Shown here: in pieces, positions 47,357-56,777 of the stretch | Numbering within the stretch: the first letter of the stretch is position 1 | Layout: each line of letters opens with the position of its first letter | Assembly (NCBI RefSeq): GCF_024519455.1 | Contig: NZ_JALJRY010000003.1 | Location: forward strand, 383,675-447,674 | Source of the DNA: Streptomyces sp. STR69 | GTDB taxonomy: Bacteria; Actinomycetota; Actinomycetes; Streptomycetales; Streptomycetaceae | DNA length: 64,000 nucleotides | Reading direction: 5' to 3' | The notes under the pieces: generated by a model | The model's database searches: none | What the model saw: the letters and a program-made list of their open reading frames with translations, nothing else | What the model was told of the DNA's origin: nothing | Translations under genes and position numbers: made by a program

Positions 47357-48943
47357 TCAGAGCGTCGCCGAGTTGTCGTGGAAGTGCCCGCCGGTCCGGC
47401 TGTGCGGGACGGTGAGCGACGGCTTCACCGGCGTCACCGTCCAGTCCGGATGACCGGGCATGCGCGGCGTCGCCGTACCGTAGAGCCAGTCCCGCAGGAA
47501 GCCGGACAGGTCCTGGCCGGAGACCCTCGACGCGACGGCGATGTAGTCCTCCGTCGTCGCCGAGGAGTCGCGGTACCGGGCGAGGAAGTCGCGCTCCACG
47601 GCGTGGAAGGTGTCCTCGCCGATCAACTCCCGCAGGGCGTACAGGACAAGGACGCCACCCAGGTAGCGCTGGCTGTCGAAGAGGTTGACCGCGTTGGGGG
47701 CCGCCACCGGGCCCGAGTCGTGGCGCCACTGGTCGCCGCGGGCGTAGGTGTCCTTCATACGGGCTTCCATCGTGGTGAGGCCGAGGGAGTCGGCCCAGCC
47801 GCGCTCGTAGCGGTAGAGCAGTCCGTAGAAGTCGGCGTGGCCCTCGTTCAGCCACAGGTCGGCCCAGGTGGCGGGGCTGACGCTGTTGCCGAACCAGGAG
47901 TGGACCAGCTCGTGCATCATGTGCGAGCCGATCCTGCTCTCCACCTGGAGCAGGAAGTTCGGCTTGTACAGGGTGAGGGTCTGGGTCTCAAGTCCCGTGA
48001 AATCGAAGGCGTTCGGGTCGTCGGAGTTGCAGGGCAGCAGTCCGTACGTCTCGAACGGGTAGGCCCCCAGGCGCTGTTCGAGCCAGTCGACGAGGCCGGG
48101 GGTCAGCGCGAGCGCCGGTTCCAGGGCGGCGGCGCGCGCGGTCGGGACGACGTCCCGCAGCGGCAACCCGTGCGGGCCCTGCCGGTCCTTGATCACGTAG
48201 TCGCCGACCGTGATCTGCACCAGCTCGGTCGCCATCGGCGAGCGCGAGCGGTAGCTGAACGCGGTCCGGTCGCCGTCCAGCCGCTCGGTGCACACCAGTT
48301 GACCGTTCGCGACCCCGCGCAGCCCGTCCGGGACGGTGATCCGGAACGTGAAGTCGGCCTTGTCGCTGGGGTGGTCGTTGCAGGGGAAGACGGTGTGCGC
48401 CAGGTTCGGCTGGCCGCACACCGCGAATCCGTCGGGGGTGACGACCCAGCCGCCGGTGGGCGCGGCGGCGCGGCTCGGGTCGACGGAGTACTCCACGCAG
48501 ACGGTGACGCGGGCCTTCGCCGGGAGAGTTCTGGCGGGCGTGATCCGCAGCTTCTCGTCGGCCTGCTCGAATCCGGCCGTACGGCCCTGGACGCGCACCG
48601 AACGGATGCCGAGTCCGAGGGCGTCGAGGGAGAACCGGGTCAGGGACTCGGTGGTGCGCAGTTCTATCGTGACCGTGCCGTCGACGAGCTTCGTCGTAGC
48701 GTCGTAGGCGAGGTCGAGGTCGTAGGAGCGGACGCGGTAGCCGTCGTTGCCGAGACCCGGGTACACCGGGTCGCCGAGGGTCTCGGCGCCCTCGTCGCCG
48801 TATCCCCGTCCAGGCGTCCCGTCTCCGTTCGTCTCGCCGGCGTTCCCCCGTCCGGCCGCGAAGGCCGGGGAACCCATGGTCAGTGCTGTGGCCGTACCGA
48901 TCAGGGCGGCCACCGGGGCCGTCACTCTGGTGCGATTTCTCAT
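47357..48943 (-). CDS. Secreted M1-family metallopeptidase
   Basis: The 528-residue protein has a signal peptide (MRNRTRVTAPVAALIGTATA with cleavage near AFAAG), an N-terminal beta saddle (about 60-260) and a gluzincin catalytic domain. The zinc site is HELVHSWFGN followed 18 residues later by the third ligand in WLNEGHADF; the exopeptidase loop reads GLETQ instead of GAMEN. That change, and the lack of the long C-terminal helical domain, place it with the short actinobacterial secreted M1 group. It probably trims extracellular peptides. Diverges from icd. Confidence 0.9.
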   Translation of the reverse strand: MRNRTRVTAPVAALIGTATALTMGSPAFAAGRGNAGETNGDGTPGRGYGDEGAETLGDPVYPGLGNDGYRVRSYDLDLAYDATTKLVDGTVTIELRTTESLTRFSLDALGLGIRSVRVQGRTAGFEQADEKLRITPARTLPAKARVTVCVEYSVDPSRAAAPTGGWVVTPDGFAVCGQPNLAHTVFPCNDHPSDKADFTFRITVPDGLRGVANGQLVCTERLDGDRTAFSYRSRSPMATELVQITVGDYVIKDRQGPHGLPLRDVVPTARAAALEPALALTPGLVDWLEQRLGAYPFETYGLLPCNSDDPNAFDFTGLETQTLTLYKPNFLLQVESRIGSHMMHELVHSWFGNSVSPATWADLWLNEGHADFYGLLYRYERGWADSLGLTTMEARMKDTYARGDQWRHDSGPVAAPNAVNLFDSQRYLGGVLVLYALRELIGEDTFHAVERDFLARYRDSSATTEDYIAVASRVSGQDLSGFLRDWLYGTATPRMPGHPDWTVTPVKPSLTVPHSRTGGHFHDNSATL

Positions 48944-49112
48944 GATCCGCTTTCGCTCGGGCGGCCGGGTGGTCAGCTCCGGCCGTCGGTCAGTGAAGGT
49001 GATCCGCTCCTTACTGACACCGGGGTCGGCCGAACGGTTGCCCTTGATCGTCGGACAGGTGTTCGCGCAGTGCGGACGGACCGCTGTCGAGTGGGACCCC
49101 ATCACGAGATAT

Positions 49113-49124
49113 CTTGATGTCGAG
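49113..49124. promoter_or_regulatory. Palindromic CTTGATGTCGAG box upstream of icd
   Basis: ATCTTGATGTCGAGC (around 49111-49125) is a near-palindrome 30-40 bases before the icd GTG. The adjacent GAGATATC is AT-rich enough to be part of a promoter. Boxes of this CTTGA-N2-TCGAG form resemble regulator sites I have seen before Streptomyces central-carbon genes; the protein that binds here is not known to me. Confidence 0.4.
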
Positions 49125-49153
49125 CAATGTTGCAGACGTGGAGCGGAGCACCG

Positions 49154-51373
<2,220 letters not shown>

Positions 51374-51409
51374 CGCACGGAGCCCTACAGGGCACTTGCG
51401 CTTGTCTCT

Positions 51410-51442
51410 CCGCCCCGGCCGGGTTCCTCCTGGCCGGGGCGG
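51410..51442. terminator. Hairpin after icd
   Basis: CCGCCCCGGCC (51410-51420) pairs with GGCCGGGGCGG (51432-51442) over 11 bp around GGGTTCCTCCT. It lies between icd and the convergent DUF5713-like gene. Confidence 0.85.
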
Positions 51443-51471
51443 CGGCATTGGCGCGACCACACCTCCACGGC

Positions 51472-51813
51472 TCACCAGTCCCGCACGGCGATCAGCTCCT
51501 CCACGTCCGCGTCCGCGAAGCCGTACGCCTTCGCCACGAACCAGAAGTCCTCCGCTATCTCCTCGCGCGCCATGGTCTCGATCTCGCTGTCGGCCGCCTC
51601 GAAGTCGTCCTGCAACGCGTTGAACTCCTCGGTGGCCACCTCGGTGAGGGCGTACAGCGCGGACAGGTCGGCGGGCCGCTCGGTCTCGATGCGCTCGCAC
51701 AGCCGCAGGAGGATCGCCTTGCCGAGGTCCACCACGCGGTCGGGGAAGTAGTCGTCCCGGTACAGCCCGCGGAGGAACGCGTGCTCGGTGATCTGCCGGT
51801 TGCTGACGGGCAT
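51472..51813 (-). CDS. DUF5713-like small acidic protein
   Basis: The 113-residue soluble protein starts at ATG 51813 after GGGGGAG. It is all-helical and acidic: ITEHAFLRGLYRDDYFPDRV, LGKAILLRLCERIETERPAD, and TREEIAEDFW-like MAREEIAEDFWFVAKAYGFA. The pattern matches what I recall of DUF5713, whose function is unknown. Diverges from the N-formylglutamate amidohydrolase gene and is convergent with icd. Confidence 0.8.
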   Translation of the reverse strand: MPVSNRQITEHAFLRGLYRDDYFPDRVVDLGKAILLRLCERIETERPADLSALYALTEVATEEFNALQDDFEAADSEIETMAREEIAEDFWFVAKAYGFADADVEELIAVRDW

Positions 51814-51897
51814 GGTGGTGCTCCCCCGGTCCGTGATCGTCGATGCGGATACCTTGATCCTGCACCACGCCACTGACAACGCCTCCGGGAGCCGCCC

Positions 51898-52710
51898 GTG
51901 TCCCTCTCCGCGTCCTCCTCCGCGCCGTCCTTCGAGCTGCTGCCCGGCGCCGCCGACTCGCCCGTCATCCTCCATGTCCCGCATTCCGCGCGGGAGATAC
52001 CGGCCGACGTCCGCGCGGACATCCTGCTGGACGACCCGGAGTTGGAGCGGGAGCTGGACCACATCACCGACGCACACACCGCCCGCGTCGCCGAAGAGGC
52101 GGCACGCGCGTGTGCCCTCCCGCCGTGGCGGTTCGTGAACCGGCTGTCGCGGCTGGTCGTCGATCCGGAGCGGTTCCCGGACGAGCGGGAGGAGATGCTC
52201 GGCGTAGGCATGGGCGCGGTCTACACCCGCACCACGCACCGCGCCGGGCTGCGGCCCGCCGGCCACGACCCCGAGTCCCTGATCGACCGCTACTTCCGCC
52301 CCTACGCCCGGGCCATGACGGAGGCGGTAGCCGACCGGCTGGCCGCGAACGGCCGGGCCGTCGTCATCGACCTGCACTCCTACCCGACCGCCCCGCTCCC
52401 CTATGAACTGCACGGCACCGGCCCCCGGCCGCCCGTCTGCCTCGGCACGGACGCCTTCCACACCCCGCCCGCGCTGCTGGCGGCGGCGCGCGCGGCCTTC
52501 GCGGGGTGCGGGGAGATCGGCGTCAACAGCCCCTTCATCGGGACCTACGTCCCGCTGGAGTTCTACGGCAAGGAGCCGGCCGTAGGAGCGCTGATGGTGG
52601 AGCTCCGCCGGGACACGTACATGACCGAGCCCGGCGGGTCGCCCGACGGAACCGCGGTCGCGCGGCTCGCTGCGGCGCTGGCGGCGCTCGTTGCCGCCGT
52701 ATCGGACTGA
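51898..52710 (+). CDS. N-formylglutamate amidohydrolase-family protein
   Basis: A 270-residue protein from GTG 51898 (GGGAG upstream). Zinc-hydrolase fold related to HutG: VILHVPHSAREIPADVR, FVNRLSRLVVDPERFPDERE, VVIDLHSYPT (metal-binding Asp-His) and GVNSPFIGTYVPLEFY. HutG-type enzymes release glutamate from N-formylglutamate in histidine breakdown. No hut genes are near, so the substrate may differ. It ends 57 bases before the P450 gene on the same strand. Confidence 0.88.
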   Translation: MSLSASSSAPSFELLPGAADSPVILHVPHSAREIPADVRADILLDDPELERELDHITDAHTARVAEEAARACALPPWRFVNRLSRLVVDPERFPDEREEMLGVGMGAVYTRTTHRAGLRPAGHDPESLIDRYFRPYARAMTEAVADRLAANGRAVVIDLHSYPTAPLPYELHGTGPRPPVCLGTDAFHTPPALLAAARAAFAGCGEIGVNSPFIGTYVPLEFYGKEPAVGALMVELRRDTYMTEPGGSPDGTAVARLAAALAALVAAVSD

Positions 52711-52767
52711 CCTCCGGCTGGAGCACTCCCGCAGGACAGGCGGGCGGGGGCGTACGAGGGTGGACGC

Positions 52768-53994
52768 ATGACCGAGGAGACCACCACGCTGACCAGCCAG
52801 GCCCCGCAGCCGCCCGTCCGGGACTGGCCCCCGATCGACCTGACCGGGACCGACTTCGACCCGGTCCTCGCGGAGCTGATGCGCGAGGGCCCGCTGACCC
52901 GGATCCGGCTGCCGCACGGGGAGGGCTGGGCGTGGCTGGCCACCCGCTACGACGACGTGAAGATGATCACCAATGACCCGCGGTTCGGCCGCGCTGAGGT
53001 GACGACCCGTCAAGTGACGCGCATGGCACCGCACTTCAAGCCGCGCCCGGGGTCGCTGGCGTTCGCCGACCAGCCGGACCACAACCGGCTGCGCAAGCCG
53101 GTCGCGGGCGCGTTCACGGTCGGCGCGATGAAGCGGCTGCGGCCCCGGGCGCAGGCGCTGCTCGACGCGCTGGTCGACGGGGTGGTGGCGGACGGGCCGC
53201 CCGCGGATCTGATCGAGCGGGTCCTGGAGCCCTTCCCGCTCGCGGTGGTCAGCGAGGTCATGGGCGTGCCCGAGGAGAACCGGGAGCAGGTGCACTCCTG
53301 GACCCGGCAGATCATCTCCACGTCCGGTGGCGCCGAGGCCGCCGACCGGGCCAAGAACGGTATGTACGCGTGGATCACCGACACCATCCGTGCCCGCGCC
53401 GACAGCGACGGCACCGATGTGTACTCGCTGCTGGGCACCGCCGTGGCCCGGGGCGACATCAGCGAGCCGGAGGCGGTGGGCCTCGCGGGTCCGCTGCAGA
53501 TCGGCGGGGAGGCGGTCACCCACAACTGCGGCCAGATGCTGTACCTGATGCTCACCCGTCCCGAGCTGCTGGAGCGCCTGCGGGGTCAACCGGAGTGCCG
53601 GGAGGCCGCGTTGGACGAGCTCCTCCGCTTCATCCCGCACCGCGCGTCGGTCGGGCTGGCCCGGATCGCCCTGGAGGACGTCGAGTTGCACGGCCTGCGC
53701 ATCAGCGCGGGGGACCCGGTCTACGTCTCCTACCTCGCGGCCAACCGCGACCCGGACGTCTTCCCGGACCCGGACCGCATCGACGTCGACCGCGATCCCA
53801 ACCCGCATCTGGCCCTGGGCAACGGCCCGCACTACTGCACCGGGGCCGTACTGGCCCGGCTGCAGACCGAACTCCTCGTGGACACCCTGCTGGACCGGTT
53901 GCCCGGGCTCCAACTGGCCGTGCCCGCCGAGGAGATCGTCTGGCGCCGGAAGACGATGATCCGGGGGCCGCAGACGCTGCCGGTGACCTGGTAG
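52768..53994 (+). CDS. Cytochrome P450, CYP158A-like
   Basis: The 408-residue P450 has an N-terminus (PPVRDWPPIDLTGTDFDPVL) and I-helix (LQIGGEAVTHNCGQM) that closely resemble the flaviolin-coupling CYP158A enzymes of S. coelicolor as I remember them. The ExxR is DELLRFIPHR-preceding ALDELLRF, and heme binding is HLALGNGPHYCTGAVLARLQ with the thiolate Cys. The usual Phe seven residues before the Cys is Leu here. No rppA-type chalcone synthase is adjacent, as for CYP158A1. ATG 52768 is preceded by GGTGGA. Confidence 0.9.
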   Translation: MTEETTTLTSQAPQPPVRDWPPIDLTGTDFDPVLAELMREGPLTRIRLPHGEGWAWLATRYDDVKMITNDPRFGRAEVTTRQVTRMAPHFKPRPGSLAFADQPDHNRLRKPVAGAFTVGAMKRLRPRAQALLDALVDGVVADGPPADLIERVLEPFPLAVVSEVMGVPEENREQVHSWTRQIISTSGGAEAADRAKNGMYAWITDTIRARADSDGTDVYSLLGTAVARGDISEPEAVGLAGPLQIGGEAVTHNCGQMLYLMLTRPELLERLRGQPECREAALDELLRFIPHRASVGLARIALEDVELHGLRISAGDPVYVSYLAANRDPDVFPDPDRIDVDRDPNPHLALGNGPHYCTGAVLARLQTELLVDTLLDRLPGLQLAVPAEEIVWRRKTMIRGPQTLPVTW

Positions 53995-54000
53995 GCCGCT

Positions 54001-54043
54001 GGTGCGCGAGGAAGGGGTGTCCCGCTCTCCTTCCTCGCGCACC
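54001..54043. terminator. Perfect 15-bp hairpin between P450 and the sigma-operon end
   Basis: GGTGCGCGAGGAAGG (54001-54015) pairs exactly with CCTTCCTCGCGCACC (54029-54043) around a 13-nt loop. It sits six bases after the P450 stop and five before the stop of the convergent 183-residue gene. Confidence 0.9.
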
Positions 54044-54048
54044 GGCGG

Positions 54049-54600
54049 TCACGCCCGCAGCCACTCGGTGACGACCACCTCCCCGCCGGTCCGCAGCCGT
54101 AGCGCGAAGGGGCCGGCCGGGGTCACGTCGCTGGTGAAGCGGCCCATGGAGTCGGCCGTGAGGGTGGTGGGGCGCAGTGCCTGCGGGCCGTTCAGGACCT
54201 CGATGCCGGCCGGCTGGGGCGGCATCACCTGACCCATCAGCCCATCGCCCGTGACTTCCACGTCGACGCTGAGTTCGCCCGCCGTGAAGGTCAGCATGCG
54301 GGGTACGTCCGTGACGCCCCGGACCGGGATGGCGTCGACCAGGGAGTCGAAAGTCAGCTCCGCGAGCCGGGCGTCCATGTCGTACAACGCGTAGGCGTCC
54401 ATGGCGACTTGGCGCAGTTCGGCGGGGACCGGGTCCAGGATGGCGACCGCCTGGCGCAGCTCCTCCTCCAGGAGGCCGTCGTCGAACTCCGAGCCGTCAC
54501 CGTCCTGTTCACCCTGCTGGTCGTCGAACTCCTCGTCGTCGAAGGGGTCCTGGCCGAAGGCGTCGAACGCGCCGGGACCGTCGCCGTACATGCCGTTCAC
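54049..54600 (-). CDS. Acidic protein coupled to the ECF sigma gene
   Basis: A 183-residue protein from GTG 54600, which overlaps the sigma TGA (GTGA) and has GGGGAG upstream. Residues 1-45 are very acidic and disordered (DPFDDEEFDDQQGEQDGDGS). Residues about 48-80 are helical (LRQAVAILDPVPAELRQVAM). Residues about 105-183 form a beta-sandwich-like domain (LTFTAGELSVDVEVTGDGLM; FALRLRTGGEVVVTEWLRA). Such proteins accompany actinobacterial CHAT/subtilisin clusters. Coupling to sigma suggests a regulator or partner of it, but it is soluble and lacks zinc anti-sigma motifs. Confidence 0.75.
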   Translation of the reverse strand: MNGMYGDGPGAFDAFGQDPFDDEEFDDQQGEQDGDGSEFDDGLLEEELRQAVAILDPVPAELRQVAMDAYALYDMDARLAELTFDSLVDAIPVRGVTDVPRMLTFTAGELSVDVEVTGDGLMGQVMPPQPAGIEVLNGPQALRPTTLTADSMGRFTSDVTPAGPFALRLRTGGEVVVTEWLRA

Positions 54601-55172
54601 AGTGTCTCCCCGGCGTCCAGTCGGGCTCGCAGCCGGCGCAGACAGCGCTGGCGCATGGGTCCGATGCTGCCCACGGCGATGCCCAGACCGGCGGACACCT
54701 CCTGATAGCTCGGTGGTGGCGAGGCCATCAGGACGCGCAGTAACTTCCTGCAGCGTTCGCCCAGTTCCTCGAACTCCTGCCACAGCCTGCGGATGCGCTC
54801 GGTCTGGGAGGCCGCTTCCTCCGAGTCGAGGAACGACTGTTCGGGGGTGCGCTCCTCGCTGACGCGGTCGAGGAGTTGGGGGTCGTCCGTGGGCATGAGC
54901 CGCCGCAGTCCCTTGATCACCTTCAGGCACTCGTTGCGCGCGGTGCTCGCCAGCCAGGAGCCCGCCTTGTCGGGTTCCCGGATCCGGCCCAGGTGCTGGG
55001 CGAAGCGGAACCACACGGTCTGGTACACCTCGCCGGCGTCGGCGTCGGAGAGCCGATGGGCGCGCACCACTGACCAGACCAGTGGGCTGAGCCCCTCCAC
55101 GAGCGCCTTCCAGGCCGCCGCGTCGCCGTCGACTGCCGACCGGACGAGCGCGCCGACTTCTGCACGGTCCAC
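54597..55172 (-). CDS. ECF-type RNA polymerase sigma factor
   Basis: About 191 residues. GTG 55172 has a GAGGGG/GGTGG site; longer starts at 55196 or 55235 lack one. Sigma region 2 covers about 10-80 (WSVVRAHRLSDADAGEVYQT and VWFRFAQHLGRIREPDKAGS); region 4 covers about 125-185 (SYQEVSAGLGIAVGSIGPMR with the HTH). A TTA leucine codon at 54741-54743 lies in region 4, so translation probably needs bldA. It is followed without a gap by the acidic protein and lies 60 bases downstream of the subtilisin stop... on the same strand, so the S8 gene is transcribed toward it. Confidence 0.9.
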   Translation of the reverse strand: MDRAEVGALVRSAVDGDAAAWKALVEGLSPLVWSVVRAHRLSDADAGEVYQTVWFRFAQHLGRIREPDKAGSWLASTARNECLKVIKGLRRLMPTDDPQLLDRVSEERTPEQSFLDSEEAASQTERIRRLWQEFEELGERCRKLLRVLMASPPPSYQEVSAGLGIAVGSIGPMRQRCLRRLRARLDAGETL

Positions 55173-55231
55173 GGTGCCACCCCTCGTGTACGGCATGTCA
55201 TCGTACGCCGTGGAGGGGATGGTTCCGGCCC

Positions 55232-56668
55232 TCATGCCGGAGCGGAGAGCGGCACGACGGGGACCGGGCGCCAGGTGGGCGGGCGCAGCGCCGGTACATG
55301 CGCCCCGCGTACTTCGGCGTACTCGGTGTTGGCCGCGAGGAGTTGGGTACGGGCGGCACGCGCGTCGCTCTCCTTGTTGGCCGTCATGTAGGCGGCGACC
55401 AGGCCGGCGGCGACGGGGGCGGCGAAGGAAGTCCCGCTCCAGTGCGCGAACCCCTCGAACATCACCTGGTCGGGCTTGCCGGTCGAGTTGTCGCCCTGCT
55501 GGCTCAACACCCCGGTGTGGGTGGGGTATTGGCAGGTGCAGGAATAGGTGAAGCCGAACCGGCAGGCGTCGTAGGTGCTGTGCTGGTAGGTGTACGGCGT
55601 GGGGGCGTCGAAGCCGGTGAGGGGGCCGATGAGCCGCTCGCCGGGGGCGTAGGCCTTGACCCAGGCGCCGTGGTTGCTGAAGCAGGCGCCGTACTCGCCG
55701 TCGCCGCGCAGTGCGCCGACCGAGAGGACGACGTCCTGGTAGTCGGGCAGGTCGGCGTAGGCGGCGGGCCAGAAGGGGGTGGCGCTGGCGTTGTTGCCGG
55801 CCGCCGCGACGAGGAGGGTGCGCTGTCCGCGCAGGGCCTGCATGAAGCCCTCGACGCCGAGGAGACCGTCGGTGCGGCCGTTGGTGGTGCCGGCGGAGAG
55901 GCTGATGACGTCGGGCCAGCCGTTCTGGTCGACGGCGGCGAACAGCGCCTCGCCGAAGTCGGATTCGAGGATGGCACCAGCGTCGTTGAGGGTGTTGCGG
56001 ACGGTCACCTCGGTGTTGGGCGAGACGGCCGCGACGAGCCCGGCAATGAACGTGCCGTGTCCTACGTACTGTTGGAGCACTCCCGCCGCGTCGGTCTCCT
56101 TGATCTGCGGGTCGCCCTGGACGTGGGCCAGCAGCGGGTAGGACCGGTAGTCGTGCATGAGTCCGGTGTCGATGACGAGGACGTCGACAGCGGTGTCCGG
56201 GTCGTAACCGGCTTCCGCGGGTGCGGGGTTGGCGCCCTGGGTGAGCGGGGCGGGTACGGGTTCGTCGCCGGGACAGGCGTTCACGGCGATCGAGACGACG
56301 TGGTTGCGGCTGACGAGTCGCCGGCCTGCGCGTCCCTCCGGTTCGCGCAGGGCGCGCAGCGCGTTCGCGACGGCGCGGTCGCCACGCCGGTCGCCGTGGC
56401 CGGGGTCGCCGACCTGGATGCGGGTGATCCCCGACCGGTTGGTCTCGGGTCCGGCCCGGCGGACGGGGTCGGCGGTGAGGCCGGTGGCCTCGGTGAAGTG
56501 GGTGCGTACGGTGTCCTCGACCAGGCGGGCCTCCTCGCCGTCACGGGCGAGCACGACGCCCTTCTCGTAGAAGAACTCGGCGGAGTCGTCCGGCCCCATC
56601 GCGAGGGGGATGTCGGGCATCGAGCGCTGGATCTGGTCGAACTGCTCGTGGAATCGCTGTGGTGCCAT
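55232..56668 (-). CDS. S8-family (subtilisin-like) serine protease, probably cytoplasmic
   Basis: The 478-residue protein starts at ATG 56668 after GGGAGG. There is no signal peptide. The N-terminal 150 residues may be a pro-like or recognition region; the catalytic triad is VLVIDTGLMHDYRS (Asp), YVGHGTFIAGLVAA (His) and HWSGTSFAAPVAAGL (Ser), with the oxyanion Asn in VAAAGNNASATPF. A cysteine-rich loop (DACRFGFTYSCTCQYPTHTG) lies before the Ser. It divides a cluster with a CHAT protease encoded divergently and the sigma pair downstream. Confidence 0.92.
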   Translation of the reverse strand: MAPQRFHEQFDQIQRSMPDIPLAMGPDDSAEFFYEKGVVLARDGEEARLVEDTVRTHFTEATGLTADPVRRAGPETNRSGITRIQVGDPGHGDRRGDRAVANALRALREPEGRAGRRLVSRNHVVSIAVNACPGDEPVPAPLTQGANPAPAEAGYDPDTAVDVLVIDTGLMHDYRSYPLLAHVQGDPQIKETDAAGVLQQYVGHGTFIAGLVAAVSPNTEVTVRNTLNDAGAILESDFGEALFAAVDQNGWPDVISLSAGTTNGRTDGLLGVEGFMQALRGQRTLLVAAAGNNASATPFWPAAYADLPDYQDVVLSVGALRGDGEYGACFSNHGAWVKAYAPGERLIGPLTGFDAPTPYTYQHSTYDACRFGFTYSCTCQYPTHTGVLSQQGDNSTGKPDQVMFEGFAHWSGTSFAAPVAAGLVAAYMTANKESDARAARTQLLAANTEYAEVRGAHVPALRPPTWRPVPVVPLSAPA

Positions 56669-56777
56669 GGCGTGTCCTCCCACTGCGGCGGCGGTCGTCA
56701 ATCAGAGCCTGCGGGCGAGTACTTGATACAGCGCCAAACACGTGTGGTGTGCACCGGAGGCCACTACCATCCGAGGA

